A stretch of DNA of 64,000 nt from Cycas panzhihuaensis (GCA_023213395.1 CM041465.1:210807741-210871740); one strand, 5' to 3'; counted from the stretch's first letter, positions 1 to 11,239 are shown. Notes: generated by a model from the letters alone, not told the origin. Numbers and translations are program-made.

Positions 1-616
1 TTCATAGTTGCCATGTTAGCAGGATTAAAAGAAATCGACACATGGTTCATTGACTCTGGAGCTTCATGACACATTACGAACCGTCAAGACTGGTTTGAAA
101 GCTTGAAACCCTGTGAAATCAACAGATCAGTAGAATTAGGTGATAAGTATCCACTAGAAGTTAAGGAGTGGGTATTGTTCTTGTTTGTGTACAGGGTAGT
201 GTAAAGAAAATTGGAAATGTTTCGTTGGTCCCTGACCTCAAAATAAACCTTTTGTTTGTCTCACAACTTAGCAAAAAGGGACTAAGAACCGTGTTTGATG
301 AAGATGGCCTCTGTCTGATACTAGACATGAAAAATAATGGGGAAACAATTGCCAAAGGCATCAAGAGTAATGATCTGTATAAACTAGTTTCAGATCTTAT
401 AATAGCCAGTCCAGATCCAAAAGCTTGTACTGCTGTGAATCTTGATAATAAAATGTGGCATTTGAAGTACGAACATCTACTGTTAGAAACTTTAAAGAAA
501 ATGAAAAAATATGATATGGTGCATGGATTGTCTAACATTTCTTTAGAAAATTTTGTGTGTAAAGGATGTCAATTTGGAAAAAATCACAGATTACCTTTCA
601 AAGAGAATAAATGGAG
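1..616 (+). pseudogene. Cop1 protease and GAG-pre-integrase remnant
   Basis: Frame 1 reads an aspartic protease active site, WFIDSGAS, followed by a TGA stop at 67-69 where the family usually has a residue before HIT. A frameshift near 160-170 moves reading to a frame that stays open to 629. That part holds the typical copia stretches NLLFVSQLSKKG and MWHLKYEH (LGH-type histidine) and ends with the integrase zinc cysteines in CKGCQFGKNHRLPF. The domain stops abruptly at 616, where Cop2 begins. In the intact family this polyprotein segment matures Gag-Pol and starts the integrase. Confidence 0.85.
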
Positions 617-928
617 TGAAAGAGGTTAATGTATCAAGGTCATTTGTGTAGATTAATTATGTGACCTTAGGATACATTATTAGCATTAGTCTCTTAATGA
701 AATGCACTTTATGTGCATTTAGATGTAATTTCGGGTTCATGTCATTAGGCGGGAAAATCCTAACCCTAATGCTCACCCTCAATAATAAAAGGTGAAATCT
801 CAAGGAGGGAGTCATTATTCATTCTCACCTCCAAGCTTTCTCTCATATCTTGTTTCATCTTCTTTTTCATTCTCCATTGCCATTGTGTGCATGTGAGTGA
901 TTTATCTCCTAGATCCATCCTTCCTTCA
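617..928 (+). repeat. Cop2 5' LTR
   Basis: 312 bp, starting TGAAAGAGGTTAATG and ending CTTCCTTCA, with its counterpart at 8185-8496. The primer-binding site follows two bases later. There is no clear TATAAA; an AATAATAAAAGG stretch near 780 is the best candidate for a promoter or polyadenylation element. Confidence 0.95.
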
Positions 929-930
929 TG

Positions 931-942
931 TGGTATCAGAGC
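931..942 (+). promoter_or_regulatory. Cop2 primer-binding site (initiator tRNA-Met)
   Basis: TGGTATCAGAGC is complementary to the 3' end of plant initiator tRNA-Met. Complementarity continues beyond the usual 12 nt: TGGTATCAGAGCCCAGGTT differs from the tRNA complement, as I recall it, by one extra C. It lies two bases after the 5' LTR, the expected place for priming minus-strand DNA. Confidence 0.9.
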
Positions 943-3164
943 CCAGGTTCAAGGTTCAAATCCCGCGCATATGGCGGACAAAGCCCCTTTCCCCGATGGG
1001 GTTCCCATGCACCCCCGAAGCAGGTCGAATTGTAACACAAGCGATACGTGCTATGGCGGCCTCTCATCACGGGGGAGTGATGGACTATGGCTGGTTCACT
1101 TGCCGAGGTGTCCTCTTCCCAAATCACCCCGGGGCTTTTGGTGTAACGACAAGTCACAAGTGGTATCAGAGCTATAAGGGGATCTATTCACTCCATTCCA
1201 CTTGCATGGAATCATTTTGCCTCTCCTTCACCTTCAATGTGAAGTATTAAGAGTGCATTCATTATTTTTTAACATTTTGAGAGCTTAAAATTATAGTATT
1301 TTGCATGTTGCTGCTTTGTCCATGTGTGCAGAAATTCAGAGGTGAAGAATACAAGTTTTTGAAGCCATCCAGCTGCCGGAACAGTCCCCGAAGCATTAAA
1401 AGCCCAAAATTTCATAAAAATTCGACCATCTCAGAATTTGATGAAATTTGGCATGTAAGGTCACCTTGACTAGAGGATTATTTTTGTCTTTTGGAGCAAC
1501 TTCAGATTCAGCCTGCAACAATGAGTTTTGGCTGTGATAAAAGGGTAAATTCTGTGGATAAGTGATTTAAAGCACTTTTCCTAATAAAATCATTTTTATT
1601 AAGCTGGAGATCTGAAAGTTTTATTAAGGGATCTGGTAGATTTATGTCTTAAGATCAGTTTAAGATAAATCTCATCAAATTTCATCCACTGGTTAGTGAG
1701 ATCTATGCAGTTTTCTCACGGTTGCTGATTTTGCCTATTCAAACCCACAAAGGACCTTGCAAGGGCATTTAGGACAATTTTTTGGCAGATTTTGCAGATG
1801 GTGCAAAAGGGAAAGTTAATGTACGTGTCAAAACGTAACTTTTGACATATTGAAGTCCAGATTCTGAGATAGTTGATCTGGCATGATTTTACTTTGGTGC
1901 TTTTTTCGGGCAGAAAATTTTTTATGCCTTTTCTGAAATCTGACTTCACAACTCTATCAGAAACAACATTCTGAACACTTTTTCCTTCTGTCATAAATTT
2001 AGATTTCATCATTTAGGCATTCATATTTGTAATTTTTAAAAATTTGCCCATTTATCATTATTTGTAAATTTTGTGAAAAAATCACAAAATAGGGCAAAAT
2101 AGCATGCATATAGATTTAAAAAAATCATCATTTTAGCGGCGAGTTGATCCGCATTTTAGCCCATTATGGCTTTTGAATCAAAACTTCCAAAATCATATTT
2201 GGAAACATTGTATTAAAGCAAGGGAAACCTTGGATCAAAAGCAACATCTAGTTCCCCTGCTAAATCTAGCATGCTTTTTCTATTTGCACACATAGCATAA
2301 AGCATCACAAAAGCAATAGCAACAATAAAGCATCACAAAAACAACAGCAACAACAAAGCATCACAAAAGCAACAACAACAACAAAGCAAGCACGAAAAGC
2401 AAGCAAGCACATTTGGCAAGTTTCTATTTCAATTTTCAGTTATACGGAAACATCTTACACTATTCCTAAAAGGAATCTCGTCTGTACGATCTATACCGCC
2501 AGTTCTTGACTTGTGCGCACACTCACCTTGGTTGAAATAGACCAAGGTTTGCCGAAGTCCAGGCCCTAAGGGAGGTGTGAGTTTCATACTGGATCTAGTC
2601 TTAACCGGAATAGTGGTGGAGGGACAGGTTAGCCATACATATGGCCTCCAATCAAGGATAATCCTGATAACCACACGAGAAAACTGAAAACCTTAATGCA
2701 AGATTAAAATTAACTTGGTCCAATATCTGTCATAGCCATGGGATACGCAGTACCGTTTGACTCTTCGGAGGAGGTATATAGCTGCTCATTGGTGAACTGG
2801 GTGAGGACTGGGAGTACCTGGGCTCCACTGTGACTTGGATTTCATCACCAAGCGCAGGTGCGGGTATCGCGGGTGAAGGCCCTAATCGTATACTAGAAGC
2901 CTTAGGCATCGAAACCTCACCTACATTTGGACAAAAGTGAGAGGTTAGTGGCATCACATATCACCACTCTTTGCCAGCTCTACATTAGGCCTCATTCTTG
3001 CATCATTACTTATATTCATTTTTTTCATATAATTGTTGAAAAATACTTAATCATTGCTTGCTTCTCATCATAACAATCATTTCTGCATCCCTGTTGCGCC
3101 AGGTGTACTAGCCATCCGTGTCAATAGCACATACGTCTATCATCTCTTCTACTTCATCATCACC
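943..3164 (+). other. Cop2 long untranslated leader, no convincing gene
   Basis: About 2.2 kb lies between the primer-binding site and the gag start. It holds a second copy of TGGTATCAGAGC at 1161-1172. At about 2299-2385 there are three copies of a roughly 28-bp unit beginning AGCATCACAAAAGCAAC, grading into CAA-rich simple sequence. A GC-richer block lies at about 2460-2960. Short ORFs exist on both strands, but none resembles a known protein or has a convincing start. It may hold packaging or translation signals, or captured sequence. Confidence 0.6.
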
Positions 3165-4357
3165 ATGTCATCTCAATTCAAGCAAAATGTTAACTGCATA
3201 TTGAAAGGCAAAGAAAATTGGGATATATGGTATACTGGAATTAAAAATGCTGCAAAGTATGAAGGCCTTTGGAGAGCCCACTTGCAGCCTACACCTAGCA
3301 TACCAGCAACAGCTACAACAACCGCTTCCAGTGGATCCACCCCAATAATTCCTACAGATGTTGCAGCTAAACTACAATGGGAGATAGATGATGAAAAGAT
3401 TCGTGCAGGAATTTTGTTGGTCATTGATCACTCCTTACACAACTTGATAAACGAAGAGGAACATGATACAGCCTGGAAGATTCTAGAAGTTCTTAGAACG
3501 AACTTTGATACAAAGTCAGATTTAGAATTTGTTCATCTTGTTTTGAAAATGAACAAATTAAAAATGCAGAAGGGACGAGCTCATGAGACAATAAATCTCC
3601 TTCGACCAATCAAACAAGCAATTGACAAAGACTTTAAGACCCAATGCATCACTTGGGCATTTTTGATCCAGTCATGTTTATATGTCCCCGATTATAAAAA
3701 CTTGCTTGGAAGTCTTCAATCTAGTGGAACATTGAAGACACTCAACTTCGAAGCACTTGCCGAGAAGTTCATAGAATTTGACAAGACCTTTGATACAAAC
3801 TTTGTAGCCTCTGACTCTCTTCGGATGACCTTTGAGGTAGAAGAAGAAGTTTGCTACACAAAAAATCAAGGTCCTTCTCATGGCAGAGGAAATAACCGAG
3901 CAAGAGGAAGAGGAAAAAATATGAGAAATTGTCCACAAGGTCAATCAAACCCTCAATCACAACTTCGACAGTTTCAAGGCCAAGGGCCACCTCAACAAAG
4001 AGCAAGGCAAAGCAAACCAGTACTTCTTTAGGGACTGGTAATCAAACTATTATGTGTGATCGGTGTAACCGTAAAGGACACTTAGCAAAAGATTGCAGAA
4101 CTGCCACTTATAAGTTGGCCAAGTTCCAATCAAAACATGGAGCTCACAATGTTGAAGAAACTTGTGAAGAATCCTTTAGTGGTGCAGGTTTTGTACAAGC
4201 ACACATTCAAAGAATTAAGGGATCTTCAGCATCAAATGCCATTGACCAACCAAAGAGATACTTTGAAGCTCAGTGTGGATATATCACTTGTGAATTCCCT
4301 TCACCAATGCCAAGCCCTATTGGAGTTGCCAATAGTGTGGCTTCAATCGATGGATAG
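3165..4357 (+). pseudogene. Cop2 gag with zinc knuckle
   Basis: The likely start is ATG 3165 (MSSQFKQNVNCILKGKENWD); the codons upstream in the same frame look untranslated. NWDIWYTGIKNA is the copia Gag N-terminal signature. The capsid-like region continues through AWKILEVLRTNFDTKSDLEF. This frame stops near 4031, and a +1/-1 shift leads to a second frame carrying the CCHC knuckle CDRCNRKGHLAKDC (about 4051-4092), then a stop at 4355-4357. Gag packages the element RNA into cytoplasmic particles. The frameshift would prevent a normal Gag-Pol. Confidence 0.85.
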
Positions 4358-4363
4358 TGGATC

Positions 4364-4680
4364 ATGGACACAGCAGCAACTCAACATATGACATGTAATC
4401 GTAGTCTATATCAAACATTTGACTCAAATGTTCATGGAGTTGTTCACATGGCTGATAAATCACAACAACCTGTTGAAGGAATTGGTAACATTCGCCTGGA
4501 ACTCCCAGACTTAGAAGATTTTACATTGCTTAATGTCTTATACATACCCAATCTCAAACAAAACCTACTCTCTTTATCCACACTTGTTTCTCGTGGATTT
4601 GATCTAAGTGTAACCGCAAATGACCAGACTCTCAAGGTCATTCACCCTCTAACTAATTAGGTGGTTTTGACTGGACATCT
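4364..4680 (+). pseudogene. Cop2 protease and start of GAG-pre-integrase
   Basis: The frame reads MDTAATQHMTCN, the aspartic protease active site of the DT/SG-A type followed by the usual HMT, then VLYIPNLKQNLLSLSTLVSRG, the strand that closes the domain in copia. A TAG near 4659 ends the frame, but related sequence continues to the integrase. The enzyme cleaves Gag-Pol in the virus-like particle. It is separated from gag by a stop at 4357. Confidence 0.8.
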
Positions 4681-4799
4681 CTCTGGCAAACTCTTTCGAT
4701 TGAATGGCTCTCCATCTTCTGAAGCCCATTGTGCCCATAGCCCTTGTGCTAATGAAAAATTTGCATTTAATTCCATCTTAACCCATCCAACGTTGTCAC

Positions 4800-5540
4800 C
4801 ATAAGCTCTTTGGCATGCTCGCATGGGCCATGTTCACATTGATCAACTTAGAGATCTTTCTAACACTCTTCCAAACCTTCCAAAGTTTTCCTCTAAGCCC
4901 TTTAAATGTGAAGCTTGTATCATTGCCAAATCTCATCGACAACCCTTTCCCACAAGTCAGTGGAAATCGAGCCATCCATTACAATTGGTACACTCTGATT
5001 TGTATGGGCCAATGCCCATTCCTTCACTGAAAGGCAAGCTGTATTACATCTCTTTCATTGATGATTTCACTAGAAAAGTATGGGTAGCTTTTCTACACAA
5101 GAAAGATGAAGTATTCTGTATATTCAAGGAATTCAAAGCCCTCAATGAAAAAGAGTCAGGTTATCAACTCAAATATCTTCGAACTGATAATGGTGACGAA
5201 TATACCTCACATGAGTTTGAAAGCTACCTTCGAGACAATGGCATCAAGCATCAAACAATAGTAGCCGGTACCCCACAACAAAATGGAGTTGCCGAGTGCA
5301 TGAATAGGACAATCGTGAACATGGCTCGTGCTATGTTAATATATAAAAATGTACCTGCCTATCTATGGGCCGAAACAATCTGGACAGCTATTTATTGTAT
5401 CAATGCTGTTAGCCCATCAAAGGAAGTACAATCACCTAATGAAAAGTGGTCAGGACAAGCCCCCATTGTTCACTACTTTAAAATTTTTGGCTCTACATGC
5501 TATGCCCATATTCTGGATGCAAATCGAAATAAACTCTAGC
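4800..5540 (+). pseudogene. Cop2 integrase
   Basis: The zinc-binding region has HARMGHVHIDQL and CEACIIAKSHRQPF. The catalytic core has HSDLYGP, RTDNGDEY and GVAECMNRT, giving the D, D and E residues of the DDE triad, and also FIDDFTRKVW and AGTPQQNG. The frame ends with a stop at 5537-5539 (NRNKL), within the domain after the core, and is followed by a frameshifted GIFVGYP-like stretch. Integrase inserts the cDNA into the host chromosome, making the 5-bp duplication seen around this element. Confidence 0.9.
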
Positions 5541-7703
5541 AAAGGGCACTTAAAGGCATCTTTGTTGGATACCCTATGGATAAGAAAGGGTATAAGGTCT
5601 TCATATCTTCATAACGAAAAATCGTCGTTACCAGAGATGTTGTTTTTGTAGAGACAGAGGATCAGTTACTTAAATTAGACTCCATAGTACCCTCACGCCG
5701 CTACAATAATGTTATCAAGTATGATGTTTAGATTCCAAAATTTGGAGGGGGCGACAGACATAAATTACTCCAAATGTTGGAAGCTGACAATAGAGCCTTG
5801 AAAGATACAAGTTGTGACTCTAAACCAATGAGTGCACATCCAACACCATCTTTTGAAGATAACAGAGTTGACAAAGGCAAAGCCATTATAAAAGAACCAT
5901 CCTCTCCACCTTCAGTTGACAAAGGCAAAACAGTGGTAGAAAGACCATCTTCCTCAGGCACATCAACATCCTCCTCACAAAATAATCATTTTAACGAACA
6001 TGATGAGAACCAAGAAGTTGGGGAAATCAGGACATCATTCCCAACTCGAGGATCTCGAGAAGCCCGCCAACTCAATAAGTACATACGACCAGATGAGGTG
6101 GGCAAAACTAGCACTCGAAGTGCCCATAGAGCAAGGATGCATGAACCATTATATACTGAGCTTGAACCAGCATAATTGCACCTTACTCTTAATGAAGAGC
6201 CCTTAACATACCAAGAAGCTATAAAGCATACAGCTTGGAGAAACGCCATAAACGAAGAGTACCAATCTCTTATCAAGAACGGTACATGGAAGCTCGTTGA
6301 TCTACCACTTGGCAGAAAGGTAGTTCAAAATAAATGGGTGTTCAAAAACAAATATAGATCAGATGGCACCCTTGAAAAACACAAGGCGAGGTTGGTAGCT
6401 AAAGGATTTACACAAACGGAAGGCATCGATTACACTGAAGTCTTTGCACCTACAACCAAGTGGCCTACAATTAGAACTCTTGTGGCCTTGGCTGCTCAAC
6501 AGGGTTGGAAAATCCACCAACTCGATATTAAGACCGCATTTCTCAATGGAGATCTTGAAGAAGAAATTTACATGACTCAGCCAGAAGGATATGAGATCGA
6601 AGGTCGAGAGCATAAGGTTTGCGCTCAGAAAGTCCTTGTATGGCCTTAAACAAGCCCCTTGCGTTTGGTTTGCCAAGTTGTCTGAAAGGATGAGACAACT
6701 TGGATACGAGGTTTGTGACTATCAAGATATTGATGCAACATTGTTCATCAAGTGCCATAAGGATAAAGTCACTTATCTCATAATCTTTGTAGATGACATG
6801 CTAGTAGCGGGTAATAGTGAACAGGTAATAAGCCAGCTGAAAAAGGACCTTGGCAAAATGTTTGAATTGTCTGACCTCGGTTTGATGAAATATTACTTGA
6901 GAATTGAAGTAACACAAAAGAATGGAAAATTTTTCCTCTCCCAAGAAGAATACATCAACGATCTTCTAACCAAGTTTCAGTTAGAAAATACTCGACTAGT
7001 GATGTTACCTATGGAGCCTAACACCAAACTCTCAGCTGAAGGTGACACTAGGGAGGCAGACGCAACACTCTACAGGAAACTTGTAGGTAGTCTCATCTAC
7101 ACTACCAATACAAGGCCAGATATTATACACTCTATCGGCATTCTTACTCGTTACATGACAAATCCTAAGCAGAATCATTGGCAGGCAGCAGTGCGAGTGT
7201 TGAGATACCTTAAGATGACCAGCAAATATGGTCTGTTGTATGAACCTAATTCAGACTTCAAGCTTTCTGCATACACAAACTCAGACTTTGCAGGAGATAA
7301 AGATACAGGAAGATCTACGTCTGGGTATGTAATGTTTCTTGGAATAACACCAATATCATGGAGATCCAGATGGTAGAAGATAGTTGCAAATTCAACTGCC
7401 AAAGCTAAATACATTGTTACTTCTGAGACCAGTAAAGAGGTGATATGGCTGAGAAAATTATTAGAAACGTTGAATATCACCCAAACAAGTCCTACAAGTC
7501 TTCATGTGGATAATCAATCAGCAATCTGCATGGCGAAAAATCCTGTATTTCACAATTGTACCAAACACATAAGCACGAAAGTCCACAGGATTAGGGAACT
7601 TGCTCATGATGGCACAATTCAATTGGATTACTTCCCCACAGCAGATCAAGTGGCCGATATCTTCACCAAACCACTACAAAAGGTGAAGTTTGAACAGTTC
7701 TGA
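5541..7703 (+). pseudogene. Cop2 reverse transcriptase and RNase H
   Basis: A low-complexity linker with two PSSPPSVDKGK/PTPSFEDNRVDKGK-like units (5774-6175) leads to RT motifs [35 protein letters not shown] and [19 protein letters not shown] shift near 6600 moves to the frame holding [11 protein letters not shown], the intact catalytic box FVDDM (about 6788-6802) and GSLIYTTNTRPDI. RNase H follows with DFAGDKDTGRSTSGY, a stop at 7374-7376, then HVDNQSAICMAKNPVFH and ADIFTKPL, ending at 7703. RT and RNase H copy the RNA genome into cDNA. Confidence 0.9.
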
Positions 7704-8184
7704 AGGCATCTCGGCCTTAGGGCCTCCATCTTCAATTGATCAAAGAAGATGGCAATAGGATCATCATACTCTATTATCTTCATGAAAACCCCTTGTGACC
7801 GCGGAAGAATAAGAGTAAATCTCTGCTTTATCCTCTTTGTGAAAACTCCATGTGGGCACGGAAGGATAAGGGTTGTACTTGTTTTGGAAAATCAGAACTT
7901 GTGAAAACCCAAAAGGGCATAGGGGATGACCAAACAGTATATGGAGACTTAGCAGATTAAGTCGCACATTTAAGTTGCTTGACTACCAGGCTACATCAAA
8001 GAGCCATCTTAGCCATTTTGATTTATAAAAGGGACTAAATCTTAGAAAGTTCGTGGATTTTTATTCTCCATGAGGGTTTTCCCACAAAAGTATCATTTAG
8101 AATTTCAATGTAATAATGAGGCTCAAATGAAGACCTCATAAAATAGATTTTTTGAAAATGACCTTCCACCATTAAGGGGGGGAT
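7704..8184 (+). other. Cop2 3' untranslated region and polypurine tract
   Basis: No gene is seen. Three imperfect units around GTGAAAACCCC or GAAAACTCCATGTGGGCACGG begin near 7781, 7838 and 7901, about 60 bp apart. An oppositely oriented relative, CATGAGGGTTTTCCCACA, lies near 8069-8087, so the region could fold. The polypurine tract AAGGGGGGGA at 8174-8183 primes plus-strand synthesis and sits one base from the 3' LTR. Confidence 0.7.
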
Positions 8185-8496
8185 TGAAAGAGGTTAATGT
8201 ATCAAGGTCATTTGTGTAGATTAATTATGTGACCTTAGGATATATTATTAACATTAGTTTCTTAATGAAATGCACTTTATGTGCATTTAGATGTAATTTC
8301 GAGTTCATATCATTAGGCGGGAAAATCCTAACCCTAATGCTCACCCTCAATAATAAAAGGTGAAATCTCGAGGAGGGAGTCATTATTCATTCTCACCTCC
8401 AAGCTTGCTCTCATATCTTGTTTCATCTTCTTTTTCATTCTCCATTGCTATTGTGTGCATATGAGTGATTTATCTCCTAGATCCATCCTTCCTTCA
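8185..8496 (+). repeat. Cop2 3' LTR
   Basis: 312 bp, same length as the 5' LTR, with nine substitutions and no indels by eye. It starts right after the polypurine tract and ends CTTCCTTCA, followed by the second TGGAG of the target duplication. Confidence 0.95.
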
Positions 8497-11034
8497 TGGA
8501 GATCACAAAATAAATTGGAACTGATTCACACAGATCTCTGCGGACCACTTACACCACTTTCAATAAATGGTTGTAGGCACTTCTTAACTTTCATTGATGA
8601 TTTCACCAGAAAAGTCTAGGTATATTTTCTACATAATAAATCAGAGGTCTTTGAAATCTTTAAAGAATTTAAAGCGAAAATAGAACTTGAATCAGAATCC
8701 AAAATGAAGTGTATCAAATCAGATGGAGGAGGAGAATATATCTCTAGTGAGTTTCTAACCTATTGCAAGAGGAATGGAATTCGAAGACAAATCACCATGC
8801 CCTACACTCCACAATCCAACGGGGTCGCTGAAAGAAAAAATAGAACTCTAATGGAAATGGCTCGTAGCATGGTACATGAAAAAGAGGTTCCAAAGTCATA
8901 TTGGGCAGAAGCCGTGAATACAGTCTGCTATCTTGTAAGTAGAAGTCCAACTAAAGTACTGGAAAACATCACACCGGAAGAAGCATGGCCAGGTAAAAAA
9001 CCTTATGTCAGTTCTCTCAAAGTGTTTGGTAGCCAAGCTTATGTGCACATACCAGACAAAAGAAGGTCAAAAATTGATGCAAAGAGCATAGAATGCATTA
9101 TGATAGGATATAGCAAAAATTCAAAAGCTTATAAATGCATTGATCCAAAAACAAATAAAATATATGTCAGTAGAGATGTAGTCTTTGATGAAGGAAGTTT
9201 GAACGCCCAATCTCAAATCAGAATAATTGAAGGAGAAACAAAGAATTCAAATAAAAAAATCTTCACAGAAGAAAACTCAGACATCACCATTGAAGAAATC
9301 TCGTCTTGCTTGTCTCACGAAGATTCAGGTGAAGAAGGAAATACAACACAAGAGGCAGAATCTCATTTGGAACCTATGGAAATAAGAGAAAGCTTAAAAG
9401 GTGAAAAGAAACTGCCCAAATGGTTCATTAAGACCATTGAAGAAGGCAGAAGCATATTTGATCACAAAATGAGAGGTCAAAGACCAAAAGCTCTGCTTAG
9501 CAAGGTTGAACCCCAATCATTTCAAGAGGCCTAAGGTCAATCACAATGAAAGGCAACAATGGATGCTGAAATGAATTCAATTAACAAAAATTAGACATGG
9601 AAACTAGTAGAACTTCCTCCAGACAAATCTGTAGTTAATTGCAGATGGGTATATAAGATCAAGGAAGGCGGAAAGATTGAAAAATATAAAGCTCGTCTTG
9701 TTGCTAAAGGATATACCCCAACAGCTGGAATTGACTTTGAAGAGAGCATCTCACCCGTGGCCAAGTTGAATACAGTAAGAACCATGATAGCTCTTGCAGC
9801 ATTACACAACTGGAAAATTTTCCAACTAGATGTGAAGAGTGCGTTCTTAAATGGTGATCTTGAAGAAGATGTGTATATGACACAACCTGAGGGTTATGTT
9901 AGGAAAGGACAGGAACAATTAGTGTGCCAGTTAAAAAAGGCTTTGTACGGACTGAAATAAGCTCCTCGTGTTTGGTACGCCAAATTAGATCAACATTTAT
10001 GTAATAATGACTTTCAACATTGTAGTTCAGATTCCAGTCTGTACACAAAGAAAAAGAATGATCAAATCACTATAATTGTTGTTTATGTATATGACATGAT
10101 ATTAACAGGAAATGATGACAAATCAATTATAGAAATAAAAGGACAATTAGAAAAGAAATTTGAAATGACAGATCTTGGTCTTCTCAATTATTATTTGGGA
10201 TTGGAAGTAAATCAACAACAAGAATACATTTCCATCTCATAAAGTAGATACATAAAGGATCTGCTGAAAAAATTCAGAATGACAGATTGCAATCCATGTG
10301 CTACACCCATGTAGATCAATTATAACTTGGTACCAGGTGAAAAAGAATAGACAGTTGATGTCACTCTGTATAGACAACTAGTTGGTAGTTTGATCTACCT
10401 TACAGCCACTAGACTCGACATATCTTATTCTGTCGGAGTACTCTCCAGGTACATGCAAGAACCTAGAGTAAGACATTGGAAGGCAGCCTGGAGAATACTG
10501 AGATATTTGCGAGGAACAACAGAATTGAAATTAATCTACTCAAGAAAGGAATTAGCAGAACTCATAGGATATTGTGATTCAGATTGGGCAAGTGATAAAG
10601 ATCAAAGAAAGTCAACTAGTGGTTATTGGTTCTTTCTAGGATCGGCCACAATTTCATGGTGTAGCAAAAAACAATCAACTACTGCATTTTCTTCAACTAA
10701 AGCAGAATACAAAGCAGCGGTAACCGCAACCTGTGAAGCAATATGGCTCTGGCAGCTTCTGATCGACCTGAATCGACCTCAAGACAAAACAACAACCGTG
10801 TACTGTGACAATCAAAGTGCCACCAAGCTAACTAAATATCCTATTCTTCATGCTAAAACCAAGCACATTGAAGTCCACCATCATTTTATAAGGGAAAAAG
10901 TTCATAATAAAGAAATCAAACTAGAATATTGTCCCACTACAGAACAAATCACAGATCTGTTGACAAAATCATTAGGAAAAGAAAAATTTCAGTCCTTGAG
11001 AGACAAGATAGGTTTGAAAGAGATAAAGCATTAA
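8497..11034 (+). pseudogene. Cop1 integrase core, reverse transcriptase and RNase H
   Basis: One reading frame runs through about 2.5 kb with no frameshift but several stop codons, including ones at 9532, 9547 and 9958. Integrase: HTDLCGP, SDGGGEY and GVAERKNR supply the D, D and E of the DDE triad. The linker carries GYSKNSKAY. Reverse transcriptase: [24 protein letters not shown] and [18 protein letters not shown]. The catalytic box reads VYVYDM instead of VYVDDM (first Asp changed to Tyr, about 10084-10098). RNase H: CDSDWASDKD, SSTKAEYKA, CDNQSATKL and HAKTKHIEVHHHF. It ends with the stop at 11032-11034, just before the purine tract. Confidence 0.93.
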
Positions 11035-11041
11035 GAGAGGG

Positions 11042-11233
11042 TGTTAAGAGGTAATGTTTTACCAAGGAGTCATTAATTATGTAATTAGTACATGTAACAA
11101 TGACGTGTCATATTATTAGAGGTTGGTTACACATCAAGTTATAACAGTTACCAACCTAATCATGTATTTAAGAAATTCATCCTCTCAATAAAGTTGTTGA
11201 GTTCTCTTATCAGCCTTCTATCTCCTAATTACA
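11042..11233 (+). repeat. Cop1 3' LTR
   Basis: It starts TGTTAAGAGG directly after a purine tract (TTAAGAGAGGG, 11031-11041) and the RNase H stop, as a copia 3' LTR should. The end is placed at the CA of CCTAATTACA, after which gypsy integrase coding begins. An AATAAAG polyadenylation-like signal lies near 11190. The 5' partner is outside the window, so the end is a judgement from the TG...CA rule and the change of sequence type. Confidence 0.7.
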
Positions 11234-11239
11234 AGTTAA

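Larger units (their letters stand above)
617..8496 (+). mobile_element. Cop2: complete Ty1/copia retrotransposon inserted in Cop1
   Basis: A 7880-bp element with two 312-bp LTRs (TG...CA), a tRNA-Met primer-binding site, a long leader, gag, protease, integrase, RT and RNase H in copia order, and a polypurine tract. It is flanked by the 5-bp duplication TGGAG at 612-616 and 8497-8501. By hand count the LTRs differ at 9 of 312 positions (2.9%), nearly all transitions. Gag and pol are broken by several stops and frameshifts, so it could only move with proteins supplied in trans. Removing it and one duplication restores the frame of the Cop1 integrase. Confidence 0.95.
1..11233 (+). mobile_element. 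Cop1: Ty1/copia retrotransposon, 5' end outside window, split by Cop2
   Basis: The element is seen in two parts, 1-616 and 8502-11233, which join in frame inside the integrase when Cop2 and one copy of the TGGAG duplication are removed. The order protease, GAG-pre-integrase, integrase, reverse transcriptase, RNase H is that of Ty1/copia. The 3' end has a purine tract and an LTR. After that LTR the sequence changes to gypsy integrase, so Cop1 is itself inserted in Gyp1. The 5' LTR and gag lie to the left of the window. The element is dead: it has a stop in the protease, several in the polymerase and a changed catalytic residue. Confidence 0.9.

Noticed and set aside
940-1000. Possible tRNA gene near GGTTCAAATCCC in the Cop2 leader
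   Set aside because: Only a B-box-like motif is present; no acceptor, D or anticodon stem can be formed around it, and the sequence is explained by the primer-binding region.
2281-2410. CRISPR-like array in the AGCATCACAAAAGCAAC repeats
   Set aside because: Units are directly abutting, degenerate and CAA-rich, with no unique spacers, in plant DNA; this is a simple tandem repeat.
2730-2957. Minus-strand ORF of 75 codons in the Cop2 leader as a gene
   Set aside because: No known domain, no promoter or start context, and it lies inside a retrotransposon leader.
5986-6276. Minus-strand ORFs across copia coding regions
   Set aside because: They are shadows of the real plus-strand pol frames and carry no family motifs.
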